NCBI GenBank assembly: GCA_036244855.1
Contig: BQKZ01001505.1
Span: 29,263 to 93,262 of the forward strand
Direction: 5' to 3'
Origin: Temnopleurus reevesii
Lineage: Eukaryota > Echinodermata > Echinoidea > Temnopleuroida > Temnopleuridae
Length of the DNA: 64,000 bases
Part shown: positions 14,642 to 26,600 of the stretch, in pieces
How positions within the stretch are numbered: position 1 is the stretch's first letter
Layout of the letters: the number at the start of each line of letters is the position of its first letter
Made by a program: the position numbers and the translations under genes
The notes under the pieces: generated by a model
What the model was told of the DNA's origin: nothing
The model's input: the letters and a program-made list of their open reading frames with translations, nothing else
The model's database searches: none

Positions 14642-17600
14642 GTGAGTACCGTTCAGTTTTCATTGTTTAATGATATTTTTTTTCTAATATAATGCTTTAC
14701 CAGTTTCTATTGAACCTGACCAAAGCACTCCCCTTATTATTACCTGGTCATGGGATTCAGAGCAAGTCACCTGTTACACTAGCCTTTTGACAAGGCCTTC
14801 GACTTTGGACTTCCCCCTCGACGGCGATATGGAGTACCCAAGAACAGCGCGAGCGCAGCGAGCGCCATCTTGCGTTAGCAAGCTGAGACGCCGACAGGCG
14901 TCGAAGGCCTTTTGACAAGCGATCTAAATTATATATTCATGAGGTACGAGAACAATGCATAATGCAACCCCACTCATGAATAGTTAAAGGGCCAAGAGGG
15001 TCAACCAATGAAATCCTTTGAAACGTACAGCCACGATCTCAGAATAGTCCATTTGGATAGGGATAAATTCGGAATCGCACTGGACTCTTACCAATAATAT
15101 ATATTTGGAATCATAGTAGATGATATTTAAATCATAGTACATAACATTAAAAATTATTCCGATTTTACATTCATCTAAGAAATATTGATAGTATTAAAGA
15201 AACTACCATAGAGTTTCCAAAATATAATTACTATCGATCGAAGTCACCTATGAAGAAGTTGCAATAGACGAATCTCATACCCTTGTTTAGTCTTAATTCC
15301 TCCAACCTTATAATATTATAATTGTATTATTATACGAAATAGGTTTAGAAAAAAAATCTCGAAATTAAGATAAATAATCAGTCCCAGTGCTTATCGGTTC
15401 TGCAGAAAAGTCCATGATCTTCCAACTACTTCAAGATCAAGTCTTGATCTTTCATGAGCGACACAAGTGGCGAAATCACGAATACCGTGCTTCCAATTCC
15501 ACTGGCGCGGCGCTTGAAAGGGACTCACTACTTGTTACTATAGTCTGGGCCGGGGGAGATCGTTGTCCCGTTTCCGCTCCACACTGCCCGTCATCTTCAC
15601 CGTCACAAGCTCGCTCTTTGAATTTGAGTCGTAGGTGATCCACACATACGGGATGAAATATACCACTTTTCCCCAAAGCCTTTAGGGAGATTGACGAACA
15701 AGCTACATGCTCTAAGAGCGGCTTTGATTGCAGTTGTTTGATGCTGTGTGAAATTCGTGATATTCAACGTTTTCGCGGCATGTTGAAGGCTTTCTTCAAG
15801 TTCAGAATCGCTCACGCTCAGTATCGCAAACGCCATTTAGGATATCAGACTACGTGAGGCATATGCAAATAGCGGTCATCTTCGACTTATGCATAATTCA
15901 TTTTTACGTCATTTCAACGCGCGCTCATTGGAGCTGGACTTTCACCGACCAGAATATTACTGAAAACAATAAAAAACAAGAGGTCGGTGAAACCCTTGTT
16001 AAAAGGCCTTCGACGCCTGTCGGCGTCTCAGCTTGCTAACGCAAGATGGCGCTCGCTGCGCTCGCGCTGTTATTGGGGACTCCATATCACCGTCGAGGGG
16101 GAAGTCCAAAGTCGAAGGCCTTGTCAAAAGGCTACTGTTACACTCGCACTGCTAAACCAACCACAGGATGTTTGTTTCCTGCCAGTACCCAAATAGCACC
16201 TGGGTGAGAGTGGCTAGTGTGGATAAATTTCTTGCCAAAGAAAATTGGTGCCGACGGGAATCGAACCCGGGACGTTGTTATTGAAGTCCATGGTCTTAAC
16301 CACTAGACCATGACACCACTTGTACTGAATGGAGATTGAAATTATTTTCTACTGTTGCTTATTCCAATTGCCATAAAACAGTGCTAACAGAGATGCCAGG
16401 GTGAAGAAAAACAAATCTTACAGTCTATTTAGGTATACTTACCTGAAGAATATCATATTTGCTTTCATTGTTTGTTAATTTATATATATTGAAGGGTTTT
16501 CCCACAGCAGGTTCCATAGAATTACCCATCTCATATTGGATTAAGTTTTTCCCTGCACACCCCGACGTCCAGGTGCGCCTTTTTTTTTGTGATACATATC
16601 TGCAGCTGATCTGATTGGTTATTATTATTTGGACCATTCTGTCTTCCTATATAAAAACAAATCACTTATAACCTCTTCATCAACCTCATTGAGATATTTT
16701 TACTTGATGAGTATATCACTCAAGTGGAGAGGTTCTATCGATCTGTGCTCATATTCATCTCTTGAAATAACTTAATGGGAACACCAAATATATTTCCTGT
16801 TTGGCAGACATATGTTTATTTAAAATGAGTGATGACACCATTCAGACACTTTGTATGTTATAATTACTTATGTGCCTTCCACTGGTAGTGAAATAACAGG
16901 AACTTAACATACCACTCTACACCTTTTCTAAATGTAATCAGAGGAATTATAGAACAGCCACTTAGAATGTTACTTGTACTGTGAGTCTTAACAAATAAAA
17001 ATGTTTGAAAACAATCCTATGAAAATGTCTCCCCTTTATTGAGGAAATGTAAGTAGATTCAGTGAGAATCTTTTGGAGGGTCCAGTATAAGCTGAAATTT
17101 TTGCAAATTTCATGACTATGAATTCTCTAAAATTTCTACTTATTATATTGCCAGTAGACTTATGTACAATTATCTTTTAAAGCACAAAAATGACAACCTG
17201 CCAATATGTATATATGTATTCAATCCACCAAACCCGCTAAAATTTAGGTACCTTAGCATATTGTTTCTTACAAAAATAATATTAATGCAAATTAAATTTA
17301 TGTATAATGTATAATGTCAGTCTGAAACATGCCATTTATTTAAACTTCATCAGTATTCAACCTTTGCTCTCTGATGTGCCATTAAGTATGCAAAAAAAAT
17401 AATTACGTTACCAAGCGTAAGTGCTGTATGTTGAAGAAATATATTCTTTTCTAGAACTCATTAACAATAAAGTATTCAAGAAAATATTGAAAACTTATCA
17501 ATATGGTAAAACTCATTTTTGCTTTGTACAGGTGAGGAATGTGAGTTTGCCTGTAGCAATACAACCACAGGAGACATACAGTGATTTGGTGTTACGCTTC

Positions 17601-20600
17601 AACCCAGCAAACGCATCTCAACCTGTGTCTGCAACGCTGAAACTTAACACCAATGCTTCAGTGTTTACTGTTCCAATCTACGCATACACTGGCAAGTTAA
17701 AGGTGAGTGCTTGTATGCCCTATTTCAATGTCTTTTACACTGAATCTTAACACCAGTCGTTTTTGTGTCAACTGTTCCAATCTATGCACACATGGCAAGG
17801 TGGTGGTGGGTTTTAGTGGGCTACAGTGAAATATCTGTTACACTGAAACCTAGCACCAGTGCTCTGAGATGTTACTGTCCTAATCTACACCTGCACTGGT
17901 TACAATTAGGTATTAGAAATGTTCATTACACTTGAGTGTTAGGTGTTAGCATTGAACTTAATTTGAAGTGCAGTTGTGTAAAAAGGGGAATGAATTACAT
18001 TATGGTAATGCCATGAAGAGGTCGCTCAAGTACAAATAGCTTTTCTTTCTTTAGTTAAATTTGTGTTTTAGTTTCTATTACTGTACACAGAACTACAGTT
18101 TTAGATGTTCGCTTTGAGCTAATGATTAAAATTATGACAATACTTATATCTTAAATAGATCACTTTCCACCCTAATTAGACGCTCAATGCTCTCAGAGCA
18201 AATCGGAAGAAATAAAGACGTAATGGGGATAAAAAAAAATAAGTCTTATTGTTGCCCTTGAAGGAAGATAGTGATGTAAATTAAAATTGTCTTAGGCCAA
18301 ATTTGTGCATACACTCTCAGTGCATGCTTGATTTGTTTTTGCATTAACTGAAATAAATATAGATACTGAACCTTTCAACTGAAGAGTGGCATTGATTTAA
18401 GTTAAAAAATGTCAAGTTATAAGAGCTCGTTGTTCAATTTCCTCTTCAGTATTGTAATAGAAGGGAATTTTAAAGCCAATTTATCCATCTCCCGCCCACA
18501 TAGTCTTTACAATTCTGAGAAAATAGATGCCTCCAGGCATTCTTGAACAAGGCAGATTTCCAATCACTCTTATGTATATTGCCTCATAGAGATAATTCTT
18601 TTGCTAGCTTGCCTGTCGTTTTATGATACATAATTCACTATTAAAATGGTTAGAGGCAACTGTCAAATGTGTTCTTGGATTTTTTTTTGAGGTTTTGTAT
18701 TGCTGGAAATACCCTTAATGCAACTGCCTTGCATTTAATCAAATATGCTAATCATTTTTACACATCCTTGGATTTTTTTTTTTTTTTTGGTGTATGTGAT
18801 GTCTCTCATTCCACTAGTCTTGAAATCTGAGCTTTTCGTTACAAACGATTCAAAAGTGTTCAAAAACTTTTTAAGAGTGTATTTTAAGTGCATAAAGAGC
18901 GTGTATTTGTAAATCTACAATTATTATATTGTGAGCATGAGAGCTTTTAGATTAACTTAATGGCTTTTATAGATTTACCTCTTCATGAGAAGACTACTGC
19001 AGCATTATTACCCTTGAGCCGGGAGCTTATCCAAATGATTTTGACAATTTTTCTTTTTATCTATGTTAGAATTTAAATTAGAATCTCTCAGTTGTATAGA
19101 TGAATCTGTTAGAATATGTATGAGAAATGAAATTACAAAATGAATGGTCAATCAGGTTGATATGTTTTCACATCGTTCGGCCTCCCATAAGGGCATTCCT
19201 TTTTGGCTGTTACCGTCAATCAGTTTAAAACCACTCTGCTACATATTTTACTCTGTAAATTTAGTGTTTTTTATGCTGTTTGTGAAATAAATGGATGAAC
19301 TGAACTGAACTGAAGTGGGTGACCAAATTTCTTGCTGGAGAAAACACCGTGACTAATAACTGCACACTCCTGCTTTTATTTGGAAATGTATCACGGACCT
19401 TTATTTAATAAGATACATCGCATCAATATTCGGGAATAGCTAGTAATGTATCTGCACTATTTATCCTCCATTTGTTAAAAAAAAAACACAAAAACTATGT
19501 AGAAAATCTCTTTGAAGTGCTTATGTTCAAAGATTCATTTGGGAGAAAAACAGTGATTGCCTATGGTAATTTAAATTTAATTCACATTCATTTGGTAAAA
19601 TAAATATAACAAATATCACAAAGTTTCAGAGATTACTTCAAAAGTTAAAAACTTGTGTATCTTTATTTTGCCAAATAAATGTGAATTGAATTGCTAATTT
19701 TATCAACATCTTTTTATCAAGTAATTATTTTTTTAGCATAGCTTAGTAATCTTCATTCCATCTTCTTTTGCTCCGTACAGTACTCAATAAGCACAGATAA
19801 AGACAAGGTAGACTTTGGGACAATGAGCGTCACTGATACAAGAACAACAACGATAGAAGTAGCCAACAATAACCCAGTTGAGGTACNGGTCGCTCAAGTA
19901 CAAATAGCTTTTCTTTCTGTAGTTAAATTTGTGTTTTAATTTCTATTGCTGTACACAGAACTACAGTATTAGATGTTCGCTTTGAGCTAATGATTAAAAT
20001 TATGACAATACTTATATCTTAAATAGATCACTTTCCACCCTAATTAGACGCTCAATGCTCTCAGAGCAAATCGGAAGAAATAAAGACGTAATGGGGATAA
20101 AAAAAATAAGTCTTATTGTTGCCCTTGAAGGAAGATAGTGATGTAAATTAAAATTGTCTTAGGCCAAATTTGTGCATACACTCTCAGTGCATGCTTGATT
20201 TGTTTTTGCATTAACTGAAATAAATATAGATACTGAACCTTTCAACTGAAGAGTGGCATTGATTTAAGTTAAAAAATGTAAAGTTATAAGAGCTCGTTGT
20301 TCAATTTCCTCTTCAGTATTGTAATAGAAGGGAATTTTAAAGCCAATTTATCCATCTCCCGCCCACATAGTCTTTACAATTCTGAGAAAATAGATGCCTC
20401 CAGGCATTCTTGAACAAGGCAGATTTCCAATCACTCTTATGTATATTGCCTCATAGAGATAATTCTTTTGCTAGCTTGCCTGTCGTTTTATGATACATAA
20501 TTCACTATTAAAATGGTTAGAGGCAACTGTCAAATGTGTTCTTGGATTTTTTTTTGAGGTTTTGTATTGCTGGAAATACCCTTAATGTAACTGTCTTGCA

Positions 20601-23600
20601 TTTAATCAAATATGCTAATCATTTTTACACATCCTTGGATTTTTTTTTGTGTACATGTGATGTCTCTCACTCCACTAGTCTTGAAATCTGAGCTTTTCGT
20701 TACAAACGATTCAAAAGTGTTCAAAAACTTTTTAAGAGTGTATTTTAAGTGCATAAAGAGTGTGTATTTCTAAATCTACAATTATTATATTGTGAGCATG
20801 AGAGCTCTTAGATTAACTTAAGGGCTTTTATATATTTACCTCTTCATGAGAAGTCTCAAAGTGCTCTACTACTGCAGCATTATTACCCTTTAGCCAGAAG
20901 CTTATTCAAATGATTTTGACAAATTTCCTTTTTATCTATGTTATGATTTTAAATTAAACTCTCTCAGTTGCATAGATGAAACTGTTAGAATATGTAAGAG
21001 AAATGAAATTACAATATGAATGGTCAATCAGGTTAACCAAATTTCTGGCTAGAGAAAGCATTGTAGTAATGACTGCACACTCATGTTTTTACTTGGAAAT
21101 GTACCACAGACCTTAATAAGATACATTTCATCAATATTCCGGAATAGTTAGTAATGTATCTGCACTATTTATCCTCCATTTAGATATTTAAAAAAAAAAA
21201 CACAAAAACTATGTAGAAAATCTCTTTGAAGTGCTTGTGTTCAAAGATTTATTTTGGGGAAAAACAGTGATTGCCTGTGGTAATTTAAATTTAATTCACA
21301 TTTATTTGGTAAAATAAATATAACCAATATCACAAAGTTTCAGAGATTACTTTAAAAGTTAAATACTTCTGTATCTTTATTTTGCCAAATAAATGTGAAT
21401 TGAATTTAAATTACCATAATCACTTTATCAACATCTTTGTATCAAGTAATTCTTTTTTAGCGTAGCTTAGTAATCTTCATTCCATTTTTTTTCCTCGTAC
21501 AGTACTCAATAAGCACAGATAAAGACAAGGTAGACTTTGGGACGATGAGCGTCACTGATACAAGAACAACAACGATAGAAGTAGCCAACAATAACCCAGT
21601 TGAGGTATGTTCATATTTATATGTTAATATAGAGGGTAGATTTGATGATAATGATAATATGCAGTTTTTGTATAGCTCCAATTACCTTTGTTAAAAGTCT
21701 CTAAGCGCTCTACAATTTATTTAGTATCATTGATTGAATATATGTATTATAAGGGGAAAAAAGATTGAAGAGCTAAAATTAACCTTGTCTTCAAGACATT
21801 TTTCATTCATTAGGCTTGCACTATTCTCAAGCAGACCCTCTTTATTCATGGAGTTATTTATTTATTTAAGTTACTTGTCTAAATATAATTTGGTAATATT
21901 TACGAAGTCAATTCCTGCTGCAGTAAATAGAGATGTAGATTTTGAACACATTTCTAAATCAAGAGAAAAGACAATGTTTATGATGAATCTCCACTTCATT
22001 ATATTCAAAGTAAAGCTCTTCCTTCCTTTTAGAATAATTGGTGATTGTCCACCATTTTCTTCTACTTCTGTTCTGCTTTTTGTTTTGCTTGTTAGTTTGC
22101 TTCATATTTAAAAAAAAATAATAATAAATTGAATATGAAATATGCATGGGATGTGGGATATGAAATCACGATAGACAAAAGTGCACATTAAGAAAGGCAT
22201 ACAGCCTCAACAGAAAGGAGGCATTAATCACTGTGAGCAGTAGGGACAAATCACTGGGACAAAGTTGACAACTTCATTCAAGCATTTACAATAGAAAAAT
22301 GGACACAAGGGTTTTCCTTCCCTCTTATTTGGAGGAAAAATGTCAAACAGGTGTTACACGATGAATAGGGAAGTTACATTCCTTTTTCTTCATGAAGCTA
22401 TGAATGGAATTGTTTTCTTTGTCCAAAATCCTTTGTCCCTTCTGCTCACAGTGAATGAAGGCACAACAACCTTGATTTCAAAGGCCCTTACACTATAAAT
22501 GTAGTTTTAGTAAACAGTAAACACAAGAAATATTGAAGTCCAATTTTCTCACCACTTTTCTTCATTTGCAGGTTCCTTTAGAGATGTTTTCATGTACGTT
22601 AGAGAAATGTTTCATGCTGCTAAGAAGCATTGAGAGAATAGATGACAGTAACATGGATGGGAGTGAAGATACTGTTATACCCTCTGCAAGAGCTGTAAGT
22701 TAATGATTCATCCAATCTCATTAAATAAAAGATGTTCCTGCAATGAAAGATCTTTGATCCCTCTTATCTTACCTTTTAACACTTTCAGGAAGATAAAACA
22801 CATTTTATTTTCTCGTTCAATAACTTTAGATGCATCAGAAAAAATAGAAAAATATTCTTTGCTAAAAATCAGACCATTACTTTAATGTCACCATTCTTTG
22901 TTTGTCGCAGAAAACTTTCGTAATGAAAATAATTATTCAAAGTGTCCAAAATCCTGAAATTGGCAACATGTTAAACATTTTAAAATCCTTAGTTTGCAAA
23001 CAAATTGGCAACTTTTAACATTTCAACACGTTCATTTGGTGATGAAGATTAAATTTGGTAACATTTTATTTGATTGGAATGTTTTAAAAAGAGAATTAAA
23101 ATGTCAGTGTTGCCAATTAAAGAAAGGAGCAGGGATTGCGTTTGTTGCAAAATAATTCCTTTCCTGAATGGTTTAATCATAGCTCATACTATATTTCCTT
23201 TTTTCCCCTGTCATTCATCCAGATTGTTATACCAGCGGGTCACGTAGCAAACTTTGTTGTGACGGTAACAGCGCCATTGACAGAAGGTCAGTTTGTTGGC
23301 GAGGTCATCTTCAAAACAGCGTATGAAGAGAGAAGAATAATGGCGACGTTGAAGACGGTAGAAGGGTATCTCAGTGTACGACCAGATTACATCACCATGA
23401 AACCATCTTTCCCTGTAAGTCAACAGAATGATAATTGTAATGTTGATGATAATGATAATGGTGGGGATGGTGATGGTAAGTGATGGGGAAGGTGATGATG
23501 GTGATGGTATTGGTGTCTGCTGAGATAAAATTGTCATGTTCATTATAATATAATGTTTGCATAGCTCTTTCTTTACTACCAGAGTACATTTACCATGATT

Positions 23601-26600
23601 TACTCACTTTTGCCTGAGGGGGTGTTCCTAGAAAGTTTTGATCCATTGCAAATCAACTGCAAATGAGTTGAAAATTGAAACCTGCATTTTCGATCGCGCA
23701 CAGCCTTCTAATAAGATGTGCATGAAACAATGAATTTGATCGTGCATAGCAATCAACTGGAATGTGCAATCAATTGCAACTTTTGAGCAACACCCTGTAG
23801 ACATTTAATGTTGATGAATGATGCTATTTTGATATTTAGTATCTTTTATGTACTTATAAAGGAATTTTGCTTTGATCACATTAAAAAGATATACTGTATG
23901 CCATTATGTTAAATTGTCACTCACTCTCTTTCTGTTGTTGCTTTCTACACAGGGATATACCCAGTCTCAAAGCATCACAGTAACAAATAGCTTCAGTCAT
24001 AGGCTGCGAGTAGAGAGTATAGCACCAGATCCACCAGACGATAGATTCTATTACAAGCCACCAGTCAAAGTAGTCAACGTTGAGGTAGACGCTCACAAGA
24101 AACAAAAGGTAAGTCAAATATTCCTAGTCAAAGACTGCGAGCCACATCTAATTTATACCAGCGTACTTGTAGATAATATCTCACAGGACTCTTTATCCAT
24201 TCATTCATTCATTCATTCAATGTAATTGAATAAACATAATTATATTGATAATGAACAGCTTTTATTCAGCCCTTATCAACTCTTTATGAAGAATTCTCTA
24301 AGCGCTCTACAATTGCAGCATTATTACCCTGTCATCGCGGCCAGAAAGACACTCAAGAGCAATGACAAAGAAAATGAAAATGAATAATTTTTTTATACTT
24401 TTCTTTTCACTTTTCCTAAATTTCTTCTTCCCAAAATTGATAAGAATAATTTTAATATAAATCCACATTCGAAAAATGTAAGAACTATCCTTGGCACTAA
24501 TTGTAAGTTGTGATGATGAAGTTATTAATGATGATTTCTCATTTTTCATCTCTTTCAGATTGGGCGAATAGTGTTTGATTCCAGGAAGCAGTGTGCAACA
24601 GACTGCTATGTGGGATTACCACCAAACTCACAGCGTAAGTCAAATATTCTCGTCATTTCTATATTGTAAAATTGATTTCCCAAGCATTGAACTTCACATA
24701 TTTGGGGAGATATACCTTCAATTTAATAAAGCCATCATTGACTTTAGCATTAACACATGTCGATGGCTAATATTTATCTGTGTGATCCGAAGTTTCTCTG
24801 CTTTTTTTTGCATAAGTTTCCCATTTAAGAAATTTCTTGTTCTATAGTATGATTTGTCCGATTGTCAACATTTCTTACGACACTGACTGGTAAATGCACC
24901 ATTCTACCTTCAAACAAAAAAGGAATGTCATAGAAAGAGACAATTATAATCAGGAGTGCATTTTATGAAGCATTTCCAGCTACCATAGTAATAGTCAGCC
25001 ATAGTGCTTTTCATCCAATCAAAATCGAAGATTTCATCAGATTAGTCAGGTCTGACTTATTGTCTTTGGCGACAAACTTGATAAAATGCCCTCCCTCAGA
25101 GGGAATTATGATGAAATCGTTCCTTCAGCATAACTTGTAGGAGTAATACCAGATCTACTTCTACGGGAAGATATTAGGGTTAATTATTTTCTGTTCTTAT
25201 GAGATGGTCTTTTAATACGGAATTGTTAATTTTCCCTCCACAGAATCTGACATGTGGTTATCATCACTTGCTTTGCCTGAAGAAACACAGGACATAGACA
25301 AGCTTTCTTATAACTACCTACGCAACAAGTGGTACAAGCTGGTAGAATCAGGCCAGACTAGGTGAGTGAAGATTGACAAATATATCTATATAGAGCTAAG
25401 AGGCTATTTAAGAAAACTGGATAACTGTAGATAAGATTGATAATATTTTGCAATAAAAGCAATTTGAGTTGAAAAAAAATGCCTGAAAATGCCCTATTTG
25501 CTCCAAAATTATCTGTATTTAATAATGGCACCAAATGTGTATGTGCTTAATATGCGTCCAGCTTGTGTGAAGAATCACATTCTAAATGATAATGATGATA
25601 ATAATAGGTCCATTTATACAACGCAGTCACTATATGCATATACTCTACTGCGCTTGATACTGGGTACCATGTTATTACCCTGGTTATAACTGCCGAGTAA
25701 GCAACCCAGGCGCTCAAGCATTCCAAGGAATAAATTCCTGCCAGGCACCCATTTTTAGCTGGGCTGAGTGCAGCACAGTGTGGATGAATTTCTTGCTGAA
25801 GGAAATTAATGCCACAACCTTCTAGTTGAAGAGCAGGGGTCTAAACCACTATGCCACATGAATTATTTACCTGAAAAGCAACTCAGTGAATCTGGTGTAT
25901 ATAGAAGATTTCATATCACCATAATCTTTTCTTTTTATTTATCTTGCAGTGTGAACACTACTATGTACCTGAATAGCAACCTAGTGAAGCAGATACCCAT
26001 AACAGTACAAGCAGAGATAGAGTGGCCAACGATAGCAGATAGACAAGAAGCCAGGTTTCCTCTCACTTACATTGGCAATACTTCTGTAAGTCATCATCTC
26101 ATTTGAATCCTCAAAGTTATAGATGAGTTTTGAAAGATGTGGTGTTTCGGATATTTAATTACTTCGTGAGCTTTGTGAGGTTGAATATGGTGTTGTGGAA
26201 TATAAGAAGAGAGATATTGTTCATGTGGACAGATTTATGAACTCATTAAATTTCTCCTAATAAGTTTCCTATCATTTTTATGCTATATTTTCTTTAAAAG
26301 ATAATGATATCACAAATCTTTAAAAAAAAAACACCCAGACAAACCATAAATTCTTGTGACTGAACACCTAAATGCAATACTTGCAAAATCATCTGATTCT
26401 GTCATTTTTTTTGTTTACATTTACATTTAATTTTAATTTATTTTCTTCCAGATTTCAGATGTAACATTGCTAAATCCAACAGATAGACTGGTTGTAGCTC
26501 AGCTCCTTCCCATCTCAGCGTATCAAGACCCAGCGGGGGCATTAGATCTACTCACAGAAAGGTATTACCAGTCTGTATTAACATGACTTAAAAAGAAATA

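Larger units (their letters stand above)
14712..16325 (-). mobile_element. tRNA-derived SINE split by a DNA transposon
   Basis: The SINE is in minus orientation. Its tRNA-like head is at 16247-16317, its body continues to 16135, and its 3' part (TTATTACCTGGTCATGGG region) resumes at about 14712-14779 beyond the inserted 1,355-bp element. Its body resembles the SINE at 25602-25862 (shared GTGTGGATAAATTTCTTGC-type and CCTGCCAG segments). Confidence 0.75.
17703..21502. other. Intron with tandem allelic copies
   Basis: 18019-19886 and 19888 to about 21608 are two copies of the same segment separated by one N. Each includes exon 9 and a foldback element. The first copy has an extra approximately 150-bp insertion near 19160-19312. 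Confidence 0.85.

Noticed and set aside
16247..16317. Functional tRNA gene (selenocysteine or suppressor type)
   Set aside because: The anticodon stem does not pair, the length does not fit tRNA-Sec, and SINE body sequence is attached.
19781..21604. Mutually exclusive duplicated exon 9
   Set aside because: The copies encode the same residues, one lacks a usable donor, and the join is a single N inside a longer repeated segment, so allelic assembly duplication is simpler.
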